Shown one piece after another: positions 46,699 to 54,909 of a DNA stretch of 64,000 nucleotides. This DNA is from SZUA-87 sp041687805 (GTDB lineage Bacteria; Actinomycetota; Acidimicrobiia; Acidimicrobiales; Aldehydirespiratoraceae), in assembly GCA_041687805.1 (NCBI GenBank), contig JBDNJK010000031.1:1-64000 (forward strand), written 5' to 3'. A program made the translations under genes and the position numbers. The notes beneath the pieces were generated by a model. The model made no database searches, was not told the DNA's origin, and saw only the letters and a program-made list of their open reading frames with translations. Positions within the stretch are counted from its first letter, which is position 1. Each line of letters begins with the position of its first letter.

Positions 46699-46998
46699 TT
46701 AATTGGCGAACAAGTCGAGAACCAATGTCGAGAAGAGCCAGTCGAGGCCGTAGATCATCGACGTGAGAACAACGATAGTGACCAGAACGACTATCGAATA
46801 GTTGAATGTCTCAGCGCGAGATGGCCACGCGACCTTCCGAAGCTCGCCACGCACTTCCCCGAGGAACTGAATGGGGCTCGTTCGCTGCTGAGGCGGCGCA
46901 GATGAAGTCGGCTGGCGACGTTTACGAACGGGCGCGCCATCGGCGTCGACCTCGCCCTGCTTTTGCAGCATTCTCTTTTGTTGTCGGTTCATCGACAT
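46699..46998 (-). CDS. secE: Preprotein translocase subunit SecE
   Basis: The 99-residue protein has a charged, low-complexity N-terminal half. The amphipathic helix QFLGEVRGELRKVAWPSRAETFNYS follows, then one membrane segment (about 68-92). It clamps the SecY channel. The family core is short, as usual in actinobacteria. AGGG lies 8 nt before the first ATG. It is 4 bp upstream of nusG. Confidence 0.96.
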   Translation of the reverse strand: MSMNRQQKRMLQKQGEVDADGAPVRKRRQPTSSAPPQQRTSPIQFLGEVRGELRKVAWPSRAETFNYSIVVLVTIVVLTSMIYGLDWLFSTLVLDLFAN

Positions 46999-47049
46999 TT
47001 GAGATCCCTCGAACTATCGGCGAAGCCACCACTTGGCGGCACCATCTCG

Positions 47050-47122
47050 CAGGGGCGGCAGGACTCGAACCTGCAACCGCCGGTTTTGGAGACCGGTGCT
47101 CTACCAATTGAGCCACGCCCCT
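47050..47122 (-). tRNA. tRNA-Trp (CCA)
   Basis: The minus strand folds as a full cloverleaf with acceptor AGGGGCG/CGCCCCT, D-arm GCTCAATTGGTAGAGC and anticodon stem CCGGT/ACCGG around CTCCAAA. The T-arm is GCAGG TTCGAGT CCTGC. The anticodon is CCA. The 3' CCA is not encoded. Its position just upstream of secE is the classical one. Confidence 0.95.
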
Positions 47123-47193
47123 GAGAACGGCACCCAAGGCTAGCAGCAGACATTCTAATATCGACCGGCCGTTTGGGTGGCACTTCGATCGCC

Positions 47194-47547
47194 TCAGCCG
47201 GCAAGTCGAGTGGCCCGAGCCTGCCGTGACGCCACAACGATCACGCCGGCTACGGCTGCCAACCCTCCCAGGGTTGCAGCCGTGGCTTTGGCCAACCGCC
47301 GATTGGCGTGATCGTCGAAACGGTCGAGGTCAGACAGGATCTCGTGGCGTATTGCCGGATCTAGGGCCACCGGCACGCCGGCAAGTTCACGCAGCGACCG
47401 GCTGAGGCGACGAAATCCCGAAAGTTCGGCCTGACATCGCAAGCACTCTTTCACGTGGCGTCGGGCCGCAACCGGCAACAACTCCACATCGCCGTACTCG
47501 GCAAGCACATCAGAGATCGAACCGCAGTCGTAGTTGTCAGGAGACAT
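47194..47547 (-). CDS. Zinc-binding anti-sigma factor with one membrane segment
   Basis: The 117-residue protein has the ZAS motif HVKECLRC (H-x3-C-x2-C) near residues 30-37, typical of anti-sigma factors that sequester ECF sigma factors. A hydrophobic segment near the C-terminus (ATLGGLAAVAGVIVVAS) suggests one membrane span with a very short outer tail. The ATG at 47547 overlaps the sigma gene stop by 11 bp; the longer frame to 47685 lies inside the sigma gene. It probably inhibits that partner until a signal releases it. Confidence 0.82.
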   Translation of the reverse strand: MSPDNYDCGSISDVLAEYGDVELLPVAARRHVKECLRCQAELSGFRRLSRSLRELAGVPVALDPAIRHEILSDLDRFDDHANRRLAKATAATLGGLAAVAGVIVVASRQARATRLAG

Positions 47548-48199
47548 TGGTCTGCTCACCTTCCCCTGGAAGAGGAAACACCCGTTCACGAAGTTGACGG
47601 CGTGCCCGGTGAAGCCTGACCTTTGCGGCACTGACCGAGATGCCCAACTCAGTGGCGATGGCCTCGTGGGGCATGTCGTAGACATCTCGGAGAACCACCA
47701 CCGATCGTAACTTGATAGGCAATTCGACTATTGCGTCGTCGAGGCGTGCTGAGAGGTCGGAGACCGCAGCCAAAGACGCTGGGTCGTCCACCACCAGAGG
47801 ATCCGACATGATCGCCTCGTCGGGAAGATCGAAATGGCGATGGCGAGAACCCTTACCCATGTGAGTGGCCGAGCAGTTGGCGACGATGCGGTAGAGCCAA
47901 GTGGAGAAACGCGACTCGCTACGGAACTTCCCAATCGCCCTATAGGCCCTTAGGTAAGCGTCCTGTACCACGTCGCGCGCGTCCTCCTCATTGCCGGTCA
48001 GGCGGAACGCCAACCCGTAGGCATCGCGATAGGTGCGCCTGACCAGTTCGTCGAATGATTCACGATCTCCGGCTACTGCCAGCCCGACCAATTGATCAGA
48101 CTCGAGATCCAACAGTTTCGACCGACCCGAACCAGAATGGTTACTCGACGTATCTGTGACGACCCGAAACTTGCGACATCGGATTGACTTGGATGTCAT
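47537..48199 (-). CDS. ECF-type RNA polymerase sigma factor
   Basis: The 220-residue protein has region 2 (about 45-105: YGLAFRLTGNEEDARDVVQDAYLRAYRAIGKF, then FSTWLYRIVAN). Region 4 (about 155-205) has LPIKLRSVVVLRDVYDMPHEAIATELGISVSAAKVRLHRARRQL. It lacks regions 1 and 3, as ECF factors do. The start is the ATG at 48199; a TTG four codons earlier is less likely. It lies 28 bp after tRNA-Met and is coupled to an anti-sigma gene. The regulon is unknown. Confidence 0.93.
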   Translation of the reverse strand: MTSKSIRCRKFRVVTDTSSNHSGSGRSKLLDLESDQLVGLAVAGDRESFDELVRRTYRDAYGLAFRLTGNEEDARDVVQDAYLRAYRAIGKFRSESRFSTWLYRIVANCSATHMGKGSRHRHFDLPDEAIMSDPLVVDDPASLAAVSDLSARLDDAIVELPIKLRSVVVLRDVYDMPHEAIATELGISVSAAKVRLHRARRQLRERVFPLPGEGEQTNVS

Positions 48200-48227
48200 C
48201 TCGCCGCCCAACGTTCGATCGAAGAAG

Positions 48228-48301
48228 TAGCGACGGACAGATTCGAACTGTCGACCTCTCGATTATGAGTCGAGCGCTCTCACCAACTGAGCTACGTCGC
48301 C
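48228..48301 (-). tRNA. tRNA-Met (CAT), probably elongator
   Basis: The cloverleaf has acceptor GGCGACG/CGTCGCT (with a G-U first pair), D-arm GCTC...GAGC and anticodon stem CTCGA/TCGAG around CTCATAA. The T-arm is GACAG TTCGAAT CTGTC. The stem lacks the three G-C pairs of initiator tRNA, so it is an elongator tRNA. A lysidine-modified tRNA-Ile cannot be excluded by the anticodon alone. CCA is not encoded. Confidence 0.9.
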
Positions 48302-48324
48302 GCCCGGGTCGGTGGCCCGGCCCG

Positions 48325-48400
48325 TGGAGCTCCCTGTCAGAATTGAACTGACGACCTTCTCCTTACCATGGAGACGCTCTACCGACTGAGCTAAGGGAGC
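48325..48400 (-). tRNA. tRNA-Thr (GGT)
   Basis: The cloverleaf has acceptor GCTCCCT/AGGGAGC, D-arm GCTC AGTCGGTA GAGC and anticodon stem TCTCC/GGAGA around ATGGTAA. The T-arm is GTCAG TTCAATT CTGAC. The anticodon is GGT. The discriminator T is followed by CCA in the genomic sequence, unlike the other two tRNAs in the window. It heads the tRNA-sigma-tRNA-secE run. Confidence 0.93.
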
Positions 48401-48528
48401 CTGCTCCGCGCCGCCTTCTGGGCCACGATGAGCGTCGGCAATGATGCCACGGGTGATGGCGCTATCCAACCCGTCGCCATCTTTCATCTGATCATTGTCA
48501 CTCCAGTCCTCATTTCTTGCCGGGGGTT

Positions 48529-48544
48529 TATGACATTCGTCATA
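48529..48544. promoter_or_regulatory. Perfect inverted repeat in the divergent intergenic region
   Basis: TATGAC-ATTC-GTCATA is a perfect 6-bp dyad between tRNA-Thr (minus) and the ATPase-like gene (plus). Its place suggests an operator. Nothing else recognisable is seen in 48401-48619. Confidence 0.35.
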
Positions 48545-48619
48545 TAGGTGAACCGTTCGCCCCATGAGACATGAGCCAATTGACTCAAGTTGTTCTCAGA
48601 GCGTGCCGATTCAAACGGC

Positions 48620-49942
48620 ATGCGATTCGAGAGGCTTGTGATCGAGGCAGAAGACACGACGTTCTCCCTCCAGTTTCATCCACGGCTCACCGTGATCAGC
48701 GGGGTTGGTCCGCTCGAGCGTGAGGGCCTGACGACAGAGCTGATCGGTTCACTTAGCTCAAGCCGCCCGGGTGTCCACGCTGAGATCATGGCCGACACCG
48801 GCAGTCACCTCGCGATATTTCGTCCCCACGGAGCACGACACCGCGTGATCGACATCGACGCGGCAACGGATGTGAGCGACCGCTTCGCCAATAACGACGG
48901 ATCCATCGATCTGCTCGCCGTGGCCGGACTCGACCCGCGCACCGCGAAACGCAAGATACATCTGACAGCATCGGACCTGTCGACCAGCACCAAACATCAA
49001 CAGAACATCAGTCAACTCGCTGTCCACAACCCCGCAGAACTCTGGGAAGCGGTCGATCGGGTCACCAAAGCACAGAGCGCCATCGACAAAGCCGCAGAAG
49101 CGGCCGGTACCGCCCCCGAAGACATCGCCGTAGTTGAACAGATCGAAAAACGACACCGAAAGTTCGAATCAGCTCAGACATCCGCGGAGAGGTCCCGGCG
49201 CGCGTCGTTCTTCGCCGGCGCATTCGCCGCGCTGGCCGCGTTCCCATCAGCGATACTCCTTGACAGGACGATCGCCATGGGGCTGGTGATCGTGGCTGCA
49301 TTGGTGACCGCCGTTTCCTTCATACAGAACCAGCGAATGATCAAAGCCCGTCACTTCGAGGACGAGGCGCTGGCCAAAGCCGGCGTCGCGACATACCTAG
49401 GTTTCCACCTGCAACGAGTCAACGGCCTGCTCGACAACGGTGGGGCACGGCACCAACTCGCCAAGGCATCTGCAGAACTCGAAGAGGCCCAAACCGCGTG
49501 GGACGAGATCGCCGGAGACGTATCCGCGGACTGGGCCGTCGAATTCAAGAACGACATCCAGAGAGCCGCAGAGCCGCCCAAGGCAACAGAAGTCACCAGC
49601 ACAACCACGTACGGCGAATCGTCGACCGTCACAGACTCGACAACTCTGACCGGCGCAATACTCGACCGACTCGCCGCCGTGCGCTCAATCGGGCCTGCAG
49701 GCGAAAGTCTCCCATTGATCCTCGACGACGCACTCAACGGGCTCGACTGGGAAGCGAAAGCACCCCTTCTGGAGTTGCTTGTCAGGTCATCTGAGTCGCA
49801 ACAGATCGTGTTCATGACCCAAGACGCCGACGTGACCGAGTGGGCTCGCCTGGAAGCCATGACCGGAGCGGTGTCAATCCTCGAACCGTCACCGGACCAA
49901 GGCCGTTCGACCATTAACCACCAGACAATCGCGACCGGCTGA
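48620..49942 (+). CDS. ABC/SMC-like ATPase remnant with membrane hairpin, unknown function
   Basis: The 440-residue protein begins like a RecF/SMC-type ATPase (MRFERLVIEAEDTTFSLQF, then TVISGVGPLEREG at 24-36), but the glycine-rich loop lacks the Lys-Ser/Thr of Walker A. A good Walker B is present at 364-370 (LPLILDD), followed by ALNGLD and a switch-like VFMTQD. Residues about 145-195 and 245-300 look helical or coiled coil. Residues 196-235 form two hydrophobic segments, so the middle may be membrane-anchored. A TTG at 48590 would add ten residues. I do not recognise the family. Confidence 0.7.
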   Translation: MRFERLVIEAEDTTFSLQFHPRLTVISGVGPLEREGLTTELIGSLSSSRPGVHAEIMADTGSHLAIFRPHGARHRVIDIDAATDVSDRFANNDGSIDLLAVAGLDPRTAKRKIHLTASDLSTSTKHQQNISQLAVHNPAELWEAVDRVTKAQSAIDKAAEAAGTAPEDIAVVEQIEKRHRKFESAQTSAERSRRASFFAGAFAALAAFPSAILLDRTIAMGLVIVAALVTAVSFIQNQRMIKARHFEDEALAKAGVATYLGFHLQRVNGLLDNGGARHQLAKASAELEEAQTAWDEIAGDVSADWAVEFKNDIQRAAEPPKATEVTSTTTYGESSTVTDSTTLTGAILDRLAAVRSIGPAGESLPLILDDALNGLDWEAKAPLLELLVRSSESQQIVFMTQDADVTEWARLEAMTGAVSILEPSPDQGRSTINHQTIATG

Positions 49943-50021
49943 CCCGAAGCTCACATCACTGGCTTGGACGCACCCAGCTATTGGGTGTGCGGCGGCGGGC
50001 TCCAAGTGGAACACTTCGTGA

Positions 50022-50795
50022 GTGGATGAAGAACCAGAAACAATCACTCGTTCGATATCGGGATCGATCGGTCACCTGACGCTCTCACGACCCGAATCTC
50101 TCAACCCACTCTCAGCACAATGTCTCCAAGAGTTGGTGGACGCAGCGGCGTGGTTCGACGCCCGACCTGAAGCGAAGGTCGTTGTCGTCTCCGGCGAGGG
50201 AAGAGCATTCTGTGCAGGGGCCGACCTGACGGCATTCGTCACAACCGGACCTGGCACACCACGGGAGGCGGCAGATCTCGGCCGACTGATGGTCGAGGCC
50301 ATCGAAATGATGAAGGCAGTCACCATCGCCGCTGTCCACGGACACTGTGTGGGAGGCGGTGTACTGGTCGCCGCGGCTTGCGATCTCAGAATTGCCACCG
50401 AGACAACCCGGTGGTCCATCCCGGAAGTCGACATTGGCATCCCACTGGCGTGGGGAGGTATTCCCAGGCTGGTTCGTGAAATCGGTCCAGCGGCCACCCG
50501 AGAACTCGTCCTCACTTGCCGACCATTCACCTCACAAGAAGCATTCTCTCTGGGCATGCTCAACGAAGTCGTGGCAGACGACCACCTGATGGGCCGGGCG
50601 CAAGAACTCGCGGTCAATCTGGCGTCGAAGTCGACCCTGACCTTACGGGCGACACTGCAGGCTGTCGACGCCGCCGCCGAAGCCCTCGTAGGAACCAGCG
50701 GGTGCTGGGCCGATGCGGACGCTCTCCTTTCGGCAACCCACGACCCCGAGTCACGCGCGGTCGCTGCCAGGTACTTGAGTGGCCGAGCCAAATAG
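50022..50795 (+). CDS. Enoyl-CoA hydratase/isomerase family protein
   Basis: The 257-residue crotonase-fold protein has the oxyanion-hole motifs GRAFCAGADL (61-70) and HGHCVGGG. Of the two catalytic glutamates of rat enoyl-CoA hydratase, the second is present (E135 in IPEVDIG). The first position is Leu115. A standard hydratase reaction is therefore doubtful, and isomerase, thioesterase or another CoA reaction is possible. The start is GTG. The stop overlaps the downstream MFS gene by 17 bp, so the two are coupled. Confidence 0.88.
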   Translation: MDEEPETITRSISGSIGHLTLSRPESLNPLSAQCLQELVDAAAWFDARPEAKVVVVSGEGRAFCAGADLTAFVTTGPGTPREAADLGRLMVEAIEMMKAVTIAAVHGHCVGGGVLVAAACDLRIATETTRWSIPEVDIGIPLAWGGIPRLVREIGPAATRELVLTCRPFTSQEAFSLGMLNEVVADDHLMGRAQELAVNLASKSTLTLRATLQAVDAAAEALVGTSGCWADADALLSATHDPESRAVAARYLSGRAK

Positions 50796-52032
50796 GGCAG
50801 AAGCCAGCCGCGACCTGGCTCGGCAAGCGAACAATTCGGCTGCCAGATCGTCGCATCTCGGTACGGCCTTCGCCGCTGTGCTGGTCTCGTTCGTGGTGCT
50901 GGGATTGCCAGTCGGAATACTCGGCACAGCCTGGCCAAGCATTAGATCCGAGTTCTCAAGAACCGACAGCGGGCTGGCCGTGCTGTTGGCCGGGTTCACC
51001 GTCGGCTACACGATTTCGAGCGCAATCTCCGGGCACTTGAGCGACCGCATTGGTTCGTCACGCCTGCTGTCGCTCGCCATAGCCACCAGCGCCACCGGAA
51101 TTGTCGCCATCGTTGCGTCGCCTGGTTTCATCGCCATGGTCGCCGCACACGTGATTCTCGGCATCGGCAACGGCTTCATCGACTCGGTCGCCAACACATG
51201 GACGGCGCTCACACGCGGGCCGCGATCAATGGGGATGCTCCACGCCGCCTTTGGGGTCGGAGCCACGATCGGGCCGGTGCTCACCGCCGGACTCGTGTCG
51301 AGAGGTTCGTCCTGGCGATGGCCGTTTCTGATTCTCATCGGCGGGCAGATAGTTGCGTTGGCGATGGTCGTATCGAGTCGGCGATCGCTCGACAACGCTC
51401 CCCGAAGATCGCAATTCGTGACGAAGAACGTTGCGGCTGTGCCGCCACCAAGACGGCTACCAACGCTGATGCTGGCTTGGTTTGCGGTCTACCTCAGTGT
51501 CGAGGTTGCCGTCGGACAGTGGGGATACACACTGCTCACCGAAGGCAGAGGCATGTCAAAAGGCACTGCCGGCCTGCTTGTTGCTGCCTACTGGGGCGGC
51601 CTGACCATCGGCCGTTTCATACTCGGCGCAATCGGTCATCTGGTGCAACCCGAACGCCTGATGACGGCCACATCGGCGCTTGCCGTGACGATGGCCGGAC
51701 TTCTCTGGCTCGACCCCGCCGGCGTCGGCGCTGCCGTATTTCCGATCATCGGACTGGCATTCGCACCGATGTTTCCGCTGATGGTCAACCGCACGCCCGT
51801 CTATCTGGGTCCGGATAGATCAAGTCGAGCAGTGGGCTACCAACTGGCGGCTTCGAGTCTTGGATTCGTCACCACGCCGTTGCTCATCGGGCTGCTCGCA
51901 GACCATCACGGGATCAGCGTCGCACCGCCGGTCGTGTTCGGTGCGACAACCGTGATGGTTGCCGTATGGCTGTCTGTGGCAGACGCCTCGAAGTCAGTAT
52001 TCGACAGTGGTGAGCGCACCGGCGAGAGATGA
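50779..52032 (+). CDS. MFS transporter
   Basis: The 417-residue protein has twelve predicted membrane segments. The first loop has the MFS motif-A-like GHLSDRIGSSRLL, and HVILGIGNGFIDSVANTW and a central loop near 205-225 follow. The half-repeat structure fits major facilitator sugar- or drug-type carriers; FucP/YfkF-like subfamilies are closest by eye. The substrate is unknown. It starts with GTG inside the crotonase gene. Its last 39 bp overlap the convergent serine hydrolase gene. Confidence 0.88.
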   Translation: MAEPNRAEASRDLARQANNSAARSSHLGTAFAAVLVSFVVLGLPVGILGTAWPSIRSEFSRTDSGLAVLLAGFTVGYTISSAISGHLSDRIGSSRLLSLAIATSATGIVAIVASPGFIAMVAAHVILGIGNGFIDSVANTWTALTRGPRSMGMLHAAFGVGATIGPVLTAGLVSRGSSWRWPFLILIGGQIVALAMVVSSRRSLDNAPRRSQFVTKNVAAVPPPRRLPTLMLAWFAVYLSVEVAVGQWGYTLLTEGRGMSKGTAGLLVAAYWGGLTIGRFILGAIGHLVQPERLMTATSALAVTMAGLLWLDPAGVGAAVFPIIGLAFAPMFPLMVNRTPVYLGPDRSSRAVGYQLAASSLGFVTTPLLIGLLADHHGISVAPPVVFGATTVMVAVWLSVADASKSVFDSGERTGER

Positions 52033-53112
52033 AATAGCCGCACCACGATGGGCGTGGACAAAATCGTCGCGGTCGAGCCCATTGGTCAGGAATGCCAGAG
52101 AAATCCCGGTGGACGGATCGGCCCAGCCCCTCTGGCCTTTGGCGCCACCATGCCCGAACGTGCACGGTCCATTGTTGTGGCCATAGCCGCGCATGAGCGT
52201 CTGGCCATCGTCGCCGCCGAGCACAAACGCCCGCGTGCGGTTGGCGGGAACCCCCATCCAGTCGGGATGATTCTGACGAACCACCTCCAACGCATCGTGT
52301 CTCACCTCGGGACGGAGAAACTCGCCGTCGTCGTGGAGAATCGCCTGATACCACTTCGCAACATCGGCAGCCGACGCGATCCCACCACCACCGGGATGTC
52401 CGGCAGCGCGCACAGCAGGGTCGTTGAACGCCAGGAGAGCGTCGTCAGTTACTTCGGTGAGAGGTATATCGAATCCGAACTCGCGAGCGCGGGCCTCAAG
52501 ATCTGGCGCCTCTCCAACATTCACCACATCGACAACGTCACCCTGATCTGCTGGATCGATGGCAAGGAACCTCGCCACGCCAGCCGGCGTCATTACGCAC
52601 TCGGTGATCACATCGGCAAAAGGTCGGCCCGTGGCTGCCGTGATCAGATCGGCGAGCACCCACTGAGCCGACGATGGGTGGTACTCGTAGCGGGTGCCGG
52701 GCTCCCAGTTGAGACGCCACGTGCCGTAGCGCTCAAGTCGGGCGGGACGATCGGCCCAGATCGCCGGCGGCATCGGCGCCGACGGAAATCCACCGGCATG
52801 AAGCATCACTTGTGAGACCGTGACCTGCTCTTTCCCGTTGGATGCAAACTCCGGAATGAGTTCGGCAACGGGAGACCGTAAATCAATGAGACCATCGGCG
52901 GCGAGCTCCAAAACCGTGAGGCTCACCGTGGGTTTGACTATAGAGAAGAGAGGGAGACGGTTGGACGTAGTGACGTCGCCGAACGCCTCAAAAACCGCCA
53001 CCTCGCCACGAAAGCCCACCGCCACCTGGCAGCCAGGGATGCGACCTTCCTCTACCTCGACGCGACAGCGGTACACCAGTGCATCGACTCGGGATGGGAT
53101 GAGACGGGTCAT
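51994..53112 (-). CDS. Beta-lactamase-fold serine hydrolase
   Basis: The 372-residue protein has the S-x-x-K motif SIVK (S57, K60) of class C beta-lactamases and esterases, then a Tyr motif YEYHPSS near 150. The C-terminal GHGGAKGQRGWADP matches the HxG/KTG-like triad. No signal peptide is seen, so it is probably cytosolic. The start is the ATG at 53112, which overlaps the MftF stop by 4 bp; the longer frame to 53682 is the shadow of mftF. Coupling to MftF suggests a role on glycosylated or acylated mycofactocin, but this is inference. Confidence 0.87.
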   Translation of the reverse strand: MTRLIPSRVDALVYRCRVEVEEGRIPGCQVAVGFRGEVAVFEAFGDVTTSNRLPLFSIVKPTVSLTVLELAADGLIDLRSPVAELIPEFASNGKEQVTVSQVMLHAGGFPSAPMPPAIWADRPARLERYGTWRLNWEPGTRYEYHPSSAQWVLADLITAATGRPFADVITECVMTPAGVARFLAIDPADQGDVVDVVNVGEAPDLEARAREFGFDIPLTEVTDDALLAFNDPAVRAAGHPGGGGIASAADVAKWYQAILHDDGEFLRPEVRHDALEVVRQNHPDWMGVPANRTRAFVLGGDDGQTLMRGYGHNNGPCTFGHGGAKGQRGWADPSTGISLAFLTNGLDRDDFVHAHRGAAISSLAGALTTVEY

Positions 53113-54569
53113 TCGCGCGCGACCGTAGTGTCGCCAACCGCATCTCGACGACCCGGCCACTCCGCAAAACTCGGCAAAATTGGGGCGAGCGTGCGTTCGG
53201 CGATCACTCCCTTCCAAACTCCGACGCCGTAGGCCATGTCGTCGACAGTGTGCAAAGCCACCGACCGGACAAAGCCAGCCGGACGGCTGCCCCTCACCCA
53301 ATCGATCACGGCCGGCGCGAGAACCACCGCGGCAGCTGCCGGGCGACGGCGCGGGTGACGGATCGCAACGACCGCAACCAATGGCCACCACACGCGGCTT
53401 GCGGCGCGCGCCAAACCGAGTCCGGCCAACAAATGTCCTCGGCTGGCAAGTCGAACCGCTTCTGCCCCCGGGTGGGGAAGCGAGTCGAGGCGCTGGGCCA
53501 GCGCCGCGGTCGAACCGACGGCCACGCCTGCCCCCACAACCGGATGACCGGCTACGGCAATAAGCCACGCAGCGGCGCTCCACCGCGAGCATCTGGCCGG
53601 AGCCACATTTCCGGCGTGACGGCGGCCCAGTGCGGCGGCCGATGACCCATACCGGAATCGCTGAGACAACCACGGCAACCATCGCGAACGTGGTTCGTGT
53701 AGCACCTCGACGGCCGGGTCGTAGCGAACGACTCCCCCACTGTCGACCAACTTCCAGATCAGGTCGACGTCCTCACCCCACCTCATGTCGGGATCGAAGC
53801 CGCCGACCGAAATCACTGAGGCGGTCCGCGCCAGCATCGCAGCAGTGGGTACGTAACTCACCCGACGTCCGGGGCCCACCGGCCCTGCGACATCACCGAG
53901 ATCGAGCGGGCTGTGTTGTCTCTCATAGGACGCCAGATAACCCGATCCAAGACGACTCCTGACTCGAGGGGACACGGCAACGACGAGCGGATCCGCGAAG
54001 TGCCCGAGCAGGCTGGACAGCCAACCCGGGCGGACCTCGACGTCGGAATCAACAAACGCCACGAATTCGGTGTCGATCACTTTCAGCCCGGTCGATCGAG
54101 CCGCACCCGGGCCACCGTTGATTTCGCGACGGATGTAAGCGGCGCCATGGGCCTTTGTGATCCGTCTATGAGACACGGCATCGCCAGACGCATCGTCGAC
54201 CACCAAAATGCCGACATTGCCGAGCGCCCCTAGGCAACGATCAAGGCCGGCCGGATTGTCGTGCACGGGAATGATCACTGTGACGTCGCCAGCGATCGTG
54301 CTCGCCACCTTCGGGTGCACCATTCCTGCATCGAGCAACCGTCTGGCCAGACGTCGATGCGACTCGGAGTCATCGAGCGGATCGTGTTGCTCCCATGAGT
54401 CGACAGCGTCGGCTCCCGCGTCGGTGAGCTTGACGATTCTCAACGGCGTTCCGCCCACGAGAATTCGGCCGCGGTCCAGCCTGCGTAGCGACGGGTCGAG
54501 TCGCAACTCAAACCCGGCCGGAGGAAGTGTGTCAGCCACAGGCGGGACCGTAGCGCCGACATCGCCCAC
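53109..54569 (-). CDS. mftF: Mycofactocin glycosyltransferase MftF
   Basis: The 486-residue protein has the MftF N-terminal domain (about 20-95: FELRLDPSLRRLDRGRILVGGTPLRIVKL and RRLLDAGMVHP). A GT2 domain (about 95-310) follows with VIIPVHDNP, GGPGAARSTG, FVDSDVEV and FDPDMRWGEDVDL. The C-terminal part has hydrophobic stretches. MftF adds an oligoglucose chain to premycofactocin in mycobacteria. The start is GTG at 54569, with another in-frame GTG ten codons later. It precedes the serine hydrolase with a 4-bp overlap. Confidence 0.92.
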   Translation of the reverse strand: MGDVGATVPPVADTLPPAGFELRLDPSLRRLDRGRILVGGTPLRIVKLTDAGADAVDSWEQHDPLDDSESHRRLARRLLDAGMVHPKVASTIAGDVTVIIPVHDNPAGLDRCLGALGNVGILVVDDASGDAVSHRRITKAHGAAYIRREINGGPGAARSTGLKVIDTEFVAFVDSDVEVRPGWLSSLLGHFADPLVVAVSPRVRSRLGSGYLASYERQHSPLDLGDVAGPVGPGRRVSYVPTAAMLARTASVISVGGFDPDMRWGEDVDLIWKLVDSGGVVRYDPAVEVLHEPRSRWLPWLSQRFRYGSSAAALGRRHAGNVAPARCSRWSAAAWLIAVAGHPVVGAGVAVGSTAALAQRLDSLPHPGAEAVRLASRGHLLAGLGLARAASRVWWPLVAVVAIRHPRRRPAAAAVVLAPAVIDWVRGSRPAGFVRSVALHTVDDMAYGVGVWKGVIAERTLAPILPSFAEWPGRRDAVGDTTVARE

Positions 54570-54588
54570 TCCCGAAGGGCATCAGTTG

Positions 54589-54780
54589 ATGCGAAGGGGC
54601 CTGATCATCTCTGCTCTGCTCGTCGGACTTGGCTTGGTAGCAGCTCCGGCGATGTTCCAAATGTTCACACGATCCCCCATGGCGCGGAGATGATCAATGA
54701 TTTCGTCCGTTCATGACACAGCAGAAGGTCGACACGTTTCGCGGGTATCTCACGGAGATCGATGGTGGCTGTTGCATGCG
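54589..54780 (+). pseudogene. Decayed membrane-anchor gene in the 54570-54909 gap
   Basis: A plus-strand frame starts with ATG at 54589 after GAAGGG and encodes 34 residues beginning MRRGLIISALLVGLGLVAAP, an uncleaved-signal-like anchor. It stops at 54693. The sequence makes sense only after frame changes: GAEMINDFVRS in a second frame, then MTQQKVDTFRGYLTEID from 54713 in a third. A lipoprotein-like VAVACGDSSSD lies in yet another frame near 54763. I read this as remnants of one or two small genes. The rest of the 340-bp gap holds nothing else recognisable. Confidence 0.45.
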
Positions 54781-54909
54781 GCGACTCGTCGTCAGACAAC
54801 ACCGACCAGGCAGGAACCACCGTTGCTTAGACCATCACTGTCGCACCGCCTCCGTTCTTCGGCGTCGCCTTCGCGGTCTCCATCGATGACGGTTGACGGC
54901 GGTTGCCGA

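Noticed and set aside
53113..53682. Upstream extension of the serine hydrolase frame by 190 codons
   Set aside because: The extension is Arg/Gly/Ser-rich frame noise inside mftF. The ATG at 53112 with a 4-bp overlap is the natural start.
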